This document shows, piece by piece, positions 43,806 through 53,832 of a stretch of 58,228 bases of DNA. Source of the stretch: Bdellovibrionaceae bacterium UBA2339 (GTDB lineage: Bacteria > Bdellovibrionota > Bdellovibrionia > Bdellovibrionales > JAMPXM01). Within the stretch, counting starts at the first letter, position 1, and each line of letters begins with the position of its first letter. The notes beneath the pieces were generated by a model. That model was not told the DNA's origin, did not search any database, and worked only from the letters and a program-made list of their open reading frames with translations. The stretch covers positions 1 to 58,228 of the forward strand of contig DDUL01000029.1 in NCBI GenBank assembly GCA_002344785.1, in the 5' to 3' direction. A program made the position numbers and the translations under genes.

Positions 43806-44987
43806 ATGGACGACGCTTCGAAGACAGTTTTCGCACAGGGATGGCACGCGATGCGTGGGGTGATGAGTGCAGCGACGAAGTCGGCGCTGATCGCGATCAT
43901 TGTGGCGAGCATCGGTTCTGCGAGTCCCTCGGTGGCGCAGACGGCGCAACCTGAGAATATGTTCAATGGCGAAATCGACGAGTTTTATACCGGCATTCGG
44001 CAGATGTCGATGGGCGGCGCTTATGTGAATGTCGTGAATGACGAGACGGCGCTGTTGACGAATCCTGCGGGGCTGGGCCGATTGCGAGATTTGACGTTCA
44101 CTGTGTTTGATCCGGAACTGCATGGGGCTTTTAAGAATACGGAATCGGTCACGCTCGACAATTACTCGGGTGCCTTGGACATTCAGCAGTTGCTGGAAAT
44201 TCTCAATCGCACCAAGGGCAATCACTGGCATTTCAAGGGACAGGTTTTTCCATCTTTCATCGCGCCGAACTTCGGCATTGGTTTATTGGCGAAGTATCAA
44301 TACAACGCGCGAGTTGATCCGACAGGGACAACTTATCGTTTGGATTATGTCAGCGATTGGGCGGCGGCGATGGGCGCGACGCTCAGATTTTGGGATGGAA
44401 TCATTAAGTTTGGTTTTGCGGGGCGACTCGTGAATCGCACGGAGATTCACAAGGACTTACCGGCGAACTCGACCGGACTTGAAATTCGCTCACAAGCTAA
44501 AGAGGGAATCGGTGCGGCCGGAGACGTGGGTTTGTTGATCACCGCACCTTGGAAATACCTGCCTTCAATCGGTGCCGTTGTGCGCGACGTGGGTGACACG
44601 AGCTACACGCTTCGCGAGGGGATGTTCTACGGCACAAGTGAGCGGCCTGACAAAACCGATCAGCGCGTGGATGTCGGCTTGTCGTTTCAGCCCATCCTTG
44701 GGAATCGCGTGCGCATGTTGATCGCACTCGAGTATCGGGGCGTTACCTCGCCGATCGTCCCGGAATATGAAGATGCGATCAAGCGTTCGCATGCGGGAAT
44801 GGAGCTCAACGTCGCCGACTTCTTCTTTTTGCGCGCGGGCGCCAATCAAGGATATTGGACAGGTGGCGTGGAGTTCGCGACGGAAAAGTTTCAATTGCAA
44901 GCTGGTTCGTATGGGGAAGAGATCGGCACGCCGACGGGGCGTCGCGAAGATCGTCGATGGATGGGGAAGTTCTCACTTCGATTTTAA
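43806..44987 (+). CDS. FadL/PorV-like outer-membrane protein, paralogue 2
   Basis: 393 residues from ATG 43806, chosen because GGGAGGGG lies five bases upstream and a signal peptide (hydrophobic about 25-42, VAQ) follows; the frame opens at 43650. The superfamily signature reads IRQMSMGGAYVNVVNDETA then LLTNPAGLGRL. The C-terminal elements are RAGANQGYWTGG, SYGEEIG, EDRRW and a final strand MGKFSLRF. It has the same length as paralogue 1. It is divergent from the type A lipoprotein and is followed by the type B lipoprotein on the same strand. Confidence 0.8.
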   Translation: MDDASKTVFAQGWHAMRGVMSAATKSALIAIIVASIGSASPSVAQTAQPENMFNGEIDEFYTGIRQMSMGGAYVNVVNDETALLTNPAGLGRLRDLTFTVFDPELHGAFKNTESVTLDNYSGALDIQQLLEILNRTKGNHWHFKGQVFPSFIAPNFGIGLLAKYQYNARVDPTGTTYRLDYVSDWAAAMGATLRFWDGIIKFGFAGRLVNRTEIHKDLPANSTGLEIRSQAKEGIGAAGDVGLLITAPWKYLPSIGAVVRDVGDTSYTLREGMFYGTSERPDKTDQRVDVGLSFQPILGNRVRMLIALEYRGVTSPIVPEYEDAIKRSHAGMELNVADFFFLRAGANQGYWTGGVEFATEKFQLQAGSYGEEIGTPTGRREDRRWMGKFSLRF

Positions 44988-45092
44988 TGGCGCGCACGGA
45001 GCGGGAGAGCGAGTGCCTCGCCTCGCGTTCGGTCCAGTCGAGGTCAAACGTTTGACTCAATATCCGACCTGCGCTCGCGCTATTCTAAGTGC

Positions 45093-45920
45093 ATGAGTTC
45101 GGATGTGAAATTACCGAGCGGTTTGGGTTCAAGGCTCATGGCGATTCTCATGCTGATCGCGATGGCGACGGCGTCGTGTGGGCAGAATGCATTTTTGGAG
45201 TCGGCCAAGCGCGACTCGGATGCGGCGCTTTTGTTTGAGGCCCAAAAGTTGATGAACAAAAGTCAGTGGACCGAAGCCATCGAGAAGCTGCAATTGATGT
45301 CGGTGACGGGGCGTGCGAAGCGCGACTCCAAAGCGGCTTTGGCCTCGGCCTATGCGGGACGTTGTGGTTTGAACTTGATCGCGTTTGCGGATGCCGTCGC
45401 CAACGCGTCGGGAAATTTGTTTCCCGTGTTTCTGAGTGTCATGCGCAGTTCGGACTCGCAGGATATTTCAGATTGCATCTCGGCCGAGACCACATTGCTG
45501 TCGATCAACGAAGACGCCGCCGCGAGGACGGCCAACGAAAACATGCTGATGGCTTTTGTGGGCTGGGCAAAAATCGGTGCGATTCTCGCGGTTGAGGCGG
45601 ACACCAATGACGATGGATCGGCGGACGGAGGTTGGGATGCGTGCACACTTTCCGCAAGCCTCAAAGGTGAGATCGGTACGGGCCTGACCATTTCAGTGGC
45701 CTCACTGGCGCAAACCGGCACTTCGGTGGGCGGCAGCTTGTCGAGTTCGATCAACTCGATCTGCACGACACTCGGGCCTCCCTATGACTTCTGCTCGATC
45801 ACGGACTCGAGTGCTTTCACGACAGATCAATTGCGAGCCATCGGTGCTCTGACGAAATCGACGGATCAACCCGGTGTCGGAACCTGCGCCGGAGATGTGA
45901 GCACTTGCATATGTCCATAA
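45093..45920 (+). CDS. Lipoprotein of unknown function, FadL/PorV-locus type B
   Basis: 275 residues with a signal peptide and lipobox ATASC (Cys 29). The mature part begins with helical, TPR-like segments (AQKLMNKSQWTEAIEKLQL, ALASAYAGRCGL). It continues with NENMLMAFVGWAKIGAIL, a DTNDDGSADGG stretch that resembles a calcium-binding loop, and a Cys-rich end (ICTTL, DFCSI, GTCAG, CICP). The architecture parallels the type A lipoprotein. It lies between paralogues 2 and 3, 29 bases before the latter, so it is probably co-expressed with it. No family was recognised. Confidence 0.7.
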   Translation: MSSDVKLPSGLGSRLMAILMLIAMATASCGQNAFLESAKRDSDAALLFEAQKLMNKSQWTEAIEKLQLMSVTGRAKRDSKAALASAYAGRCGLNLIAFADAVANASGNLFPVFLSVMRSSDSQDISDCISAETTLLSINEDAAARTANENMLMAFVGWAKIGAILAVEADTNDDGSADGGWDACTLSASLKGEIGTGLTISVASLAQTGTSVGGSLSSSINSICTTLGPPYDFCSITDSSAFTTDQLRAIGALTKSTDQPGVGTCAGDVSTCICP

Positions 45921-45949
45921 ATTTTCTCCGCGCAAAAGTGGGAGCGAAA

Positions 45950-47134
45950 ATGCGGGCTTGCAGCGCGAGCCCTCGTCCTGCTTCTGTGGGGCGTGGTCGC
46001 TTCGGTTTGTGGGTGCTGCTGATTAGCTGTGCGCTCAGCATGGGGCGGACGCAAGCGGCTGAGTTGATGGAGTCGTACACCAGCGTGCGTGCGCTCGGCA
46101 TGGGCAATGCCTTCACGGCGGTGGCTGAAGAAGGTGATGCGCTGTTTTACAATCCCGGATCACTTTGTCAGGTTTCGGGATTTCATTGGACGATGATGGA
46201 TCCTTACGCGGGCGTGAATGGTCCGCAGGCGCTGGATGTTGTGAACTCGATGACACAAAGTGGATCGAGCTTCGTCGACAAGTTCAACAATCTCTACGGT
46301 AAAAGTATTTGGGTCGGAGCAGGTGCGAAGACTTCCTTTGTTTTGCCATGCATGGGCATCGCCGCCTACGGGCAGGGAAATGCCAGTATGTCTTTTGCGA
46401 ATCCGGCCTATCCGCAAATCATGCTGGCCTACAATGTCGACTACGGTGTGGCACTCGGTGGCGGAGTGCCGTTGATTCCGGGCTTTGTGTCTTTGGGATT
46501 GACGGCGCGTCGTGTGAATCGAACCGGTACGAATCTTCCCATAGGTGCGGTGACTTTAGCGCAGTTGGATACGGATGCGATCGCGGCGCAGTTGAAACGC
46601 CGAGGCACAGGCTACGCCTTGGATGTCGGTTTGTCGGCGACGATTCCAAGTCCGGTGAAGCCGACACTGGCCTTCACGGTTCGAAACGCCGGCCTCACGA
46701 CGTTCAATCACGAAGAGGGTCCGGGTGCTCCGCCCGCAGCCGAGCCCGACATGGCGATCGGTGCCTCGCTCTCGATTGATTCGTTGATTATGACGATCAC
46801 GCCGTCGATTGATTATCGCTATATAGATCGCACCGACATTCAAAACGGCAAGAAGCTGCATTTGGGATTAGAGTTCGACTTGCCGTTGCTCACTTTGCGA
46901 ACGGGCTACTATCAGGGTTACTACACGGCGGGTGTGGGATTGGACATGGGAGTCTTAGCGCTCGATGCCGCAACTTATGGCGTGGAGTTGGGCGAGTATC
47001 CTGGGCAACTCGAAGATCGACGCTATGTGGCTCAGATGACGATTCAAATTGGCTTAGACGGGAGCTTCTTTTCTCTGTCGGGTGCCTCGGGCACAGCGGG
47101 CGGCGCGCGTCGGCGTCTGAAGCAGCGCCGCTAA
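45950..47134 (+). CDS. FadL/PorV-like outer-membrane protein, paralogue 3
   Basis: 394 residues from ATG 45950, which has GGGAG six bases upstream; the open frame from 45905 would overlap the previous gene. The signal peptide ends near QAA. The signature is VRALGMGNAFTAVAEEGDA then LFYNPGSLCQV. The C-terminal elements RTGYYQGYYTAG, TYGVELGEY, EDRRYVAQ match paralogues 1 and 2, followed here by a Gly/Ser/Arg tail instead of a terminal aromatic strand. This is the third member of the local family. Confidence 0.78.
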   Translation: MRACSASPRPASVGRGRFGLWVLLISCALSMGRTQAAELMESYTSVRALGMGNAFTAVAEEGDALFYNPGSLCQVSGFHWTMMDPYAGVNGPQALDVVNSMTQSGSSFVDKFNNLYGKSIWVGAGAKTSFVLPCMGIAAYGQGNASMSFANPAYPQIMLAYNVDYGVALGGGVPLIPGFVSLGLTARRVNRTGTNLPIGAVTLAQLDTDAIAAQLKRRGTGYALDVGLSATIPSPVKPTLAFTVRNAGLTTFNHEEGPGAPPAAEPDMAIGASLSIDSLIMTITPSIDYRYIDRTDIQNGKKLHLGLEFDLPLLTLRTGYYQGYYTAGVGLDMGVLALDAATYGVELGEYPGQLEDRRYVAQMTIQIGLDGSFFSLSGASGTAGGARRRLKQRR

Positions 47135-47196
47135 GTGAAATTCACGGCATCGAAGTTCTCGACCTCCTGAGATGAGGAATCTAAGCTGAGCCTCGC

Positions 47197-50100
47197 ATGA
47201 ATAGCGCGAGCTCACAGCCCGGACTTTATATTCGACGACTTCGCTCCAGCGCGGATCGAGCGCATCGTCTCGCGCAATTCAACGGGCGCGATGAAACTTG
47301 GTTAGTCTCTGACCTTCGCTCCAAATTGGAAATTCAACGAAAGCTTTTGGAACGAAATGATTTTGCTCGGAGCGAGAGTGTTTTGCGAGCTCGCGAGTTT
47401 TGGATCATGCTGCTGAGGCGCCAGCGACCCAAGCTGCAAGTCGTGTCCAAAGAACTTTTGTTATCAACGATCGCGGAGCTATTGCTCGAAATTGCCGAGG
47501 AAGAAACTTCGCCGTCCCAAGCTTCGCCAGCCAGCACCTCGAAGCTGGGCGGCGAGTTTGATGTTACGACTCTGCAAACTCCGGGGGCGGCGCGCACGGT
47601 GTACAGCTACATTCAGCAGTTGCTGCCGGTGCTGACCTTGGATCACGAGTTTGGATTGCGGGCTTGGCTCAGTGGTGAGTCGGATGAGGACTCAGCCCAT
47701 GATCGAATTCGGCAAAGTGCGCGTTCTCGTTGGGGTCAGTGGTTTGAATTGGCAGAGCGGGTGTGGAAGAGGCTCTTGCAGCTGCGCTTGGTCGCACCGG
47801 AGTGGGCCGCAGCGGTGCTTTCGGCAGATCGTTTTGAAACGCTGAGAGTGTTGGATGAGGAAGCGAGCGAAGAGATCTGGCCGAGGCTGAGCTTGCAGGA
47901 AGTTTGGCGAAAGCCGTTGATCGTCGATCTTGGATTTGCGATGTCGCAGATTGAGGGCGATCTGCTGTTGGGTTGGGCGCAAACCACACGCGTGGAGATT
48001 CTCATTCCACTTGTCGATGAAGTTGCGACCTCTGGGCCTGGGCTCAAAGAGAAGTTTGCTTCGACGACAGCGATCCAGCAAGGTTCGAGGTTCATGGTGC
48101 CGCAAGAGCTTCAGGCTTGGGCGGGGCTGTTTGAAAAAGCGAATGCGAACGGCATTGTGCCGCAGATTTTAGACTTTGATGAAGCGGGCCATGGCGATGA
48201 GACGATCAGCTCTGAGACCTGGAATGGAAGTTTTCGTCGTTTTCCCTCGGCTTCGGCGGAGGTGAAAGCGGCTGTCGCCAAGTTGAGATGTTGGCTCGAT
48301 GACGGCGTCATGCCGTCGCGGATTGCCATCGTGCCGACAGACGTTGAGGAGTATTGGCCGTGTTTGCGTGAGCATTTGGCTCATGAGGGTGTGCCGGTGG
48401 CTAAGGCATGGATGGCGCCCGCGCACTCGCGGCCCGATGTCGCGCGATGGTTGGCGCGGCTTCGAACTTGGGCCGCTGCTCCGGATCGTTATGATCTGCA
48501 AGTGGACTTCTTTGCTCAGTCGACGGCGTCGCCAAAGACCAACACTTCGAGCGAAGCTCATTTTCCGATTCAGTACGCGCGTTTTCAGGAGCTCTACCGG
48601 CGCGTGTACGGAGTCGATGATCTGGGCCTTGATCAGGCGGTTCAGTCCCACTATGCGCGACTGGCTCAGCATGATGGCCCGGCTCAGTCGCGTTGGACTC
48701 GGGATGAATTTCTCTACCGAGCTTTGCATCGTGTTCCGGAGGGTGCGGACTTACTCGTGGCCTCGCGCTTGGCGAAGTCGCTGCTTGAAGAATGTCCTCC
48801 ACAGCTTGAGCTAGCGCCCGCGTCTTGGACTTCGTATTTGGCAAATATGGCGGCGCTGGTGGAGTTGCCGATCGAGCCCGCGCAGCAAGGTGGCGTGCAA
48901 GTTCTTTCAATGTCAGCGCTGGAAGGTGCGGGCTGCTCGCATGTCATCGTCTTAGGTTTGCACGACGCTTCACTTCGCCAACCTGCGGGCACAGCTTTGC
49001 TTGAATCAGATGTTCGCGGCATCGAAGCGGCGATGGGCTGGGTCTTAGATGCGGAAGATCGGCGTCGAGCGGAGCGCGAGGCCCAATGGGTGCTCACGCA
49101 AAACTATTCGGCAGTTGAGATTTACTTTGCGGAAACCAACTTTGACGGTGCGGCGCTCACGCCCTCATGGCTTTGGCTGGTCGGCGCACAAAACTTTAGG
49201 CGCGCTGGCGGACGCGGCGGTGAGCTTGAACTTCCCGAGGCAACGAGATTTGACGAGATCCAAGAGGCGCGAAGAGCGATCGCGTTGGGCTCGACGAATC
49301 TAGCAGATGTTGAAGACCAAGATGATCGCGTGGCGGGGGCCGGGGCTGGGCTTGGGGTAGAGTCTGCTGCGATCGCGGACTTGCGAATTCGTCGCTTGCG
49401 TGAAGCGCGCGATGAGAACTTTGCGCATGAGGCCTTTGCGGCGGGACAGATTGAGGGGCTGACGGCCTCCCGGCTCAGTGCTCTGTCGACTTGTGCGCGT
49501 CGCTTTGCCTTTGATCATATTTTTGGTCCTGATGATCGAGGCGAGTTGGATTTCGATCCGGATCCGCGTCGTCGAGGCAACTTGTTACATAAGACTTTTG
49601 AGTTGGCGGGGCTACGTGGCTTTCCCGAACTCAAGCGCGAAGAAGTTGAAGCGCTTCTCGATGAGGCGCGAGATGAACTGGAAGGTCGAAGTCGACAGGC
49701 GCCAGCGAAGTTTGGTGCTTTCCAAATTGTGCGCGATGAAGCGCATTGGCCGGGGCTGCGCTCTCGGCTCGCGCGCTCGGTGCTACGCATGTTGCACAAT
49801 GAACGCGAGCGTCAGGCCCAGGAGCCTCGGCTCAAGCCGCTTGGCTTTGAAACTCAATTTCGCGGACTCATCCAAGATGTGCCATTTAATGGATTCATTG
49901 ATCGCATCGATGCCGATGTTGGCGCGATCAGCGAGAGTGAAGCTTCTGCTGGCGAGGAGATTCAGCTTCGTGCCGTGGTGATTGACTACAAATCTTCGAC
50001 ACCGGCTGCGAGTTTTAAGAACTGGGTGCGCGACAAACATTGGCAGCTTCTTGTGTATGTGTTGGCGCTTGAGGGTGGTTTGATCGAGCTTGAGAACTTG

Positions 50101-50451
50101 CAAGTGCGCGAGGCCGACGCCGCGACGTCGGATGTGAAAACGCGGCGACCGCCGCCTGGCACGAAATTTCGCGCCGTCGGCGCTTACTATCACGATGGAA
50201 AGAGCATGAAGCGCAGTGGTGGACTGCGACTTGAGGATGAGGCGAGCGATTTGTTTGATTTCACGCAGAACTCACGCACTAAGCAAAGGCGCGAAGAGTT
50301 GGATCAAGCTCTGGGTGAATTGCGGGCCGAGATTTTGCGAGTGGCGGAGATTTTACGCGACGGCAAATTTTTTCCGTTACGTGAAGCGGATCCGGCTTGT
50401 GATCACTGTGGATGGAGGACGGCATGTCGAGCCCCGCACCTGAAGGCGTAA
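47197..50451 (+). CDS. addB: AddB-like helicase-nuclease subunit
   Basis: 1084 residues. Partner of AddA in the AddAB complex, which resects double-strand breaks for RecA loading. Seen: a C-terminal PD-(D/E)XK nuclease with VVIDYKSS (Asp 930, Lys 932) and downstream QLLVYVLAL. Four cysteines, Cys 766 (STCARRF), Cys 1068, Cys 1071 and Cys 1077 (CDHCGWRTAC), match the AddB iron-sulfur staple exactly in spacing. The N-terminal half has helicase-like folds without a clear Walker A, as expected for the inactivated AddB motor. The end overlaps the addA start by 28 bases. Start ATG 47197 lacks a strong SD. Confidence 0.88.
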   Translation: MNSASSQPGLYIRRLRSSADRAHRLAQFNGRDETWLVSDLRSKLEIQRKLLERNDFARSESVLRAREFWIMLLRRQRPKLQVVSKELLLSTIAELLLEIAEEETSPSQASPASTSKLGGEFDVTTLQTPGAARTVYSYIQQLLPVLTLDHEFGLRAWLSGESDEDSAHDRIRQSARSRWGQWFELAERVWKRLLQLRLVAPEWAAAVLSADRFETLRVLDEEASEEIWPRLSLQEVWRKPLIVDLGFAMSQIEGDLLLGWAQTTRVEILIPLVDEVATSGPGLKEKFASTTAIQQGSRFMVPQELQAWAGLFEKANANGIVPQILDFDEAGHGDETISSETWNGSFRRFPSASAEVKAAVAKLRCWLDDGVMPSRIAIVPTDVEEYWPCLREHLAHEGVPVAKAWMAPAHSRPDVARWLARLRTWAAAPDRYDLQVDFFAQSTASPKTNTSSEAHFPIQYARFQELYRRVYGVDDLGLDQAVQSHYARLAQHDGPAQSRWTRDEFLYRALHRVPEGADLLVASRLAKSLLEECPPQLELAPASWTSYLANMAALVELPIEPAQQGGVQVLSMSALEGAGCSHVIVLGLHDASLRQPAGTALLESDVRGIEAAMGWVLDAEDRRRAEREAQWVLTQNYSAVEIYFAETNFDGAALTPSWLWLVGAQNFRRAGGRGGELELPEATRFDEIQEARRAIALGSTNLADVEDQDDRVAGAGAGLGVESAAIADLRIRRLREARDENFAHEAFAAGQIEGLTASRLSALSTCARRFAFDHIFGPDDRGELDFDPDPRRRGNLLHKTFELAGLRGFPELKREEVEALLDEARDELEGRSRQAPAKFGAFQIVRDEAHWPGLRSRLARSVLRMLHNERERQAQEPRLKPLGFETQFRGLIQDVPFNGFIDRIDADVGAISESEASAGEEIQLRAVVIDYKSSTPAASFKNWVRDKHWQLLVYVLALEGGLIELENLQVREADAATSDVKTRRPPPGTKFRAVGAYYHDGKSMKRSGGLRLEDEASDLFDFTQNSRTKQRREELDQALGELRAEILRVAEILRDGKFFPLREADPACDHCGWRTACRAPHLKA

Positions 50452-53400
50452 AGCTTCGGCGGCGCGAGCTGTTTCAGCTGCCGTCGTCATCACAAGACCC
50501 GCAAGTTGCCGCACGCGAAGCCAGCCGTCGCGCTGATCCTCGACATCAATCGCCAGAGCGAAATGCACTTTGGCGCGCTGGTGCGGGCGCTGGAAAGACG
50601 TTTAACCTTGTTCGTCGAGTGTTGAGGATGACTGACGAGTTTCGACGCCGCGAAGGGCGTGAGCCTCGATTGGTGATCACCACTTTCACGCGAAAGGCCA
50701 CGCAAGAATTGCGGGAGCGTTTGGTAACGGCGGCATTGCAAGAGGCACCTGACCTTCTGGCGTTTGTGACCTCGCGCTCGCAGTTGCAGCTTTCGACTTT
50801 GCACGGCGTGATGGAGCAGTTTTTGCGGCGACACGGATTGCCGCTTGGCCTAGATCCCGCGTTCCGCTTGGGCACGGCGGAGGAGATCGAAGTCCTCGCC
50901 CGCCAAGCGCTTCGCGCGTTGATGTCTCGGCCCGAAGAACAGGAAGCGGCGAACTTGTGGCTTGAAAAGCGGGGCTTTCGACCGACTTTGAAACTTCTTA
51001 GGCGAGTGGCTCAAATCGAGCTTGAGAATCCCCAAATCGGTCCGGCATCTCCAGCGCAGCTTCTGCAACTTCTTCAGCAAACTGAAAGTGGTCAATTGCA
51101 TCGGCTTCGCGAATGGGTGGAGTTTCTCAATCGCTCGCACGCGGATTGGAAGCCAACAGCAGATCGAATTCAGTCAGCTTGTGAGCTTTGGTCGCAAATC
51201 CATCAGCTTGGAGAATTGGCGAAGTCGCAGAGCGCTCGAAGTGAATTGACGCTCGCGATTCGCGAGATTGCGACCTCCAAACCACGCAACCAAGGGGCGC
51301 GCAAAATTGAACTTCCGGATGCTTGGGACTTTGCTGATTTCAAGGCATTGGCCGATGAGCTGGAGGCCACGGAGACCGAGATTCAAACTTGGGACTTGGG
51401 TTATCAAGATCAGCTCCAGCTCCAGAAATTGGCGCGAGGCTTTCAGCAGGAGTTCTTTAGGCTCAAGCGAAAGCGCGGTTGGCTTGAAGTCGAAGACTTG
51501 GAGCTGCTGGCGTTGCAATTGGCGCGCGAAGCTCCCGAGGCGGCGCGCGACTTTTCTGAAACTTGGGACTTCTGGCTCATTGACGAGTACCAGGACACTT
51601 CGCCGCGACAGGTGAAGTTGATTGAGGCTCTCGCGGGGGCTCGCCCGATCTTCGTGGTGGGAGATCCCCAGCAAAGTATTTATGCTTTTCGAGGTGCTCG
51701 ACCGCATGTGTTTCACGATCGCGAAACGAGGGCGCGCCAAGAGTCTCACGAATATGAGCTGCTCGATCAGAACCGGCGATCGCATCCGGAGCTTTTGAGC
51801 TTTATCAATCAGGCTGTCGCCGGTCTCAATCAAGGCAGTGCACTGGGCTTTCAACCCATGCGTCCACTCGAGGATCTGCACGGCGCTAACGATTTGGGTT
51901 TGAAAACACTAGGTCGCGCTGTGCTGCTGAGAGGCGGTTGGGACGAAACTGAGTCGTCCACTTCTAAGTCAGAAAAGAAGAAGGGCCCGAACGCGGCCGA
52001 AGCTTTGGAGCTTGAGGCCAGAGAGCTTGCGAAGGCTGTTCAGCTTCGATTGAGCGATGGCGCCAAACCTCAGGATTGCGCGGTGTTGGGGCGAACTAAT
52101 GCCGAGCTCTCGGCCGTTGCGCGCGAGCTTCGGCGCTTGGGTATTCCGCATCAGCTCTACACGTCGGGAGCCTTCGCTGAGCGTGAAGAGATTCAAGATC
52201 TCTGCGCGCTGCTCACTTTTCTCGAGAATCCTCACGATGACGCCAATTTCATACATCTGGCGCGCACACCTTGGCTGCCTGTCGCCGAATCCGTATTGGC
52301 TCAAGCAGGTCGGAGAAGGTCATCGCTCTGGATGGAGCTGCAACACAAACCTGAATTGGAGATGTGGACGCGACTGCAAGAGATCGCCATGAATTCAGGT
52401 TGGACGGCGGCCTTTCATCATGCTTTGGCGAGCACGCGATTTTGGGAGTGGTGTCGCGAATTGGATCCGACAGGTCGGCGCGAGGCCAATGCCTTCAAGT
52501 TCATGGCGCAACTTTCGCGCGCCGAACGACAGCCGGGATTTTTGCCGAGCCGATTCGTCGAAGAAGTCTTGGGCTCAGACGGGGCCGAATCTGAAAATGC
52601 AGATCGCGATGCGGCCGGTAGTGTGGAGCCCAATCGCGTCGCCTTGATGACGGTACACTCATCCAAAGGCCTGGAGTTCGAACATGTCTTCATGGGTTTC
52701 TTGGCTAAGGCGGGCAAGTCGGAGCGGGTGAATAACGAGTTTTGTTTCCATGAAGAAGCTGAAGCTTGGTGGGCGGGGCTTCCTGACGCCGAGGAAAATC
52801 TCAGCACCGGCGTATTGGGGCGACACTGGCGGGACGTGTTCAACTCGTGGCTACGCGATGAGAATCGTCGGGTTCTTTATGTGGCTCTCACGCGCGCCAA
52901 ATCGAGTTTGTTTTTGTCGGCTCGAGGCGAGTGGCATGCGGATGCACTCATTCGCTTGCTAGGCGCGGAAACTTGGTCGCAAGTGGATGCGAGCAAAAGT
53001 CCGATCCGCGTCTGTGATGAACTTCCTGAAGTGAGCGCTTGGCGTGTAGCACCCGTTACGGCCCCGGTCGTTCGCCCGCTTTGGACGCCAGGGCCGGCTG
53101 CGGCATCTGCGTCGGGCGAGGCCGCAGGACCCCAAGTCTTTCGCAGCATTTCAGTCACCAAACTTGTTGAGAGCATCACGTCGGCTAAGTCCGGAGAAGC
53201 AACATCAGCGGTGCGATCGAAGCGTATCGAGGCGAGGTCCGAAAATGCCGTCGCCGAGATCACTCGGCAAGCGGGTGTGGCGGCACTTGGGACGCGCGTT
53301 CACGCGGTGCTTGAGATGCTGCATCGTTGGTCTCGTGCGAATCTACAAGCCGATCCTCAGGCGTGGCGTGAAGTGATGCGTGCCGAAATGCAGAGATGGT

Positions 53401-53816
53401 TTCCAAACGATGAGACGCGTGTGTTGGATGCCTTGAACTGGCTTTTGGATCAGCAAGACTTTCCTTTTCAGGAGATTTTGCAGTTTGGAGAAGTGGAGTG
53501 GGGCTTCGCACTTCGTGAAGGCGAGAATGTCATCGAGGGTCAAATCGACTTGTGGGCGTCTCAATCACTGAAGCAGGGACAATCGCGCCCTGAGGTTTGG
53601 ATTGCGGATTACAAGACCGGAAGCCTCGCGGGAAAAATCAAAGCCATTGTGCAGCTTAAGATCTATGCGTGCGCGGTGGGCGCAAGTCTTGGGCTCGATG
53701 ATGATCAAGAGGTGAAACTTGTGCCGGTATTCTTGTTTGAGCAGGAGGCAAAACCAATCACTTGTCGCCTGGGTAATTTGCGTGCTGAGTTGCGCCAGCG
53801 GTTGGCGCACAGTTAG
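50424..53816 (+). CDS. addA: AddA-like UvrD-family helicase-nuclease
   Basis: 1130 residues; the motor and second nuclease of AddAB. Helicase motifs: AGAGAGKTF (Walker A, Lys about 58), TFTRKATQELRER (Ia), LIDEYQDTS (II, Asp 387), VVGDPQQSIYAFRGA (III), VHSSKGLEF (V) and YVALTRAK (VI). The C-terminal nuclease shows EGQIDLWA and IADYKTG (Asp 1062, Lys 1064), followed by QLKIYA. ATG 50424 has GGAGG five bases upstream; ATG 50412 would precede the SD. The overlap with addB implies coupled translation. Confidence 0.92.
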   Translation: MSSPAPEGVKLRRRELFQLPSSSQDPQVAAREASRRADPRHQSPERNALWRAGAGAGKTFNLVRRVLRMTDEFRRREGREPRLVITTFTRKATQELRERLVTAALQEAPDLLAFVTSRSQLQLSTLHGVMEQFLRRHGLPLGLDPAFRLGTAEEIEVLARQALRALMSRPEEQEAANLWLEKRGFRPTLKLLRRVAQIELENPQIGPASPAQLLQLLQQTESGQLHRLREWVEFLNRSHADWKPTADRIQSACELWSQIHQLGELAKSQSARSELTLAIREIATSKPRNQGARKIELPDAWDFADFKALADELEATETEIQTWDLGYQDQLQLQKLARGFQQEFFRLKRKRGWLEVEDLELLALQLAREAPEAARDFSETWDFWLIDEYQDTSPRQVKLIEALAGARPIFVVGDPQQSIYAFRGARPHVFHDRETRARQESHEYELLDQNRRSHPELLSFINQAVAGLNQGSALGFQPMRPLEDLHGANDLGLKTLGRAVLLRGGWDETESSTSKSEKKKGPNAAEALELEARELAKAVQLRLSDGAKPQDCAVLGRTNAELSAVARELRRLGIPHQLYTSGAFAEREEIQDLCALLTFLENPHDDANFIHLARTPWLPVAESVLAQAGRRRSSLWMELQHKPELEMWTRLQEIAMNSGWTAAFHHALASTRFWEWCRELDPTGRREANAFKFMAQLSRAERQPGFLPSRFVEEVLGSDGAESENADRDAAGSVEPNRVALMTVHSSKGLEFEHVFMGFLAKAGKSERVNNEFCFHEEAEAWWAGLPDAEENLSTGVLGRHWRDVFNSWLRDENRRVLYVALTRAKSSLFLSARGEWHADALIRLLGAETWSQVDASKSPIRVCDELPEVSAWRVAPVTAPVVRPLWTPGPAAASASGEAAGPQVFRSISVTKLVESITSAKSGEATSAVRSKRIEARSENAVAEITRQAGVAALGTRVHAVLEMLHRWSRANLQADPQAWREVMRAEMQRWFPNDETRVLDALNWLLDQQDFPFQEILQFGEVEWGFALREGENVIEGQIDLWASQSLKQGQSRPEVWIADYKTGSLAGKIKAIVQLKIYACAVGASLGLDDDQEVKLVPVFLFEQEAKPITCRLGNLRAELRQRLAHS

Positions 53817-53832
53817 GCACATTGGGCGCGAA

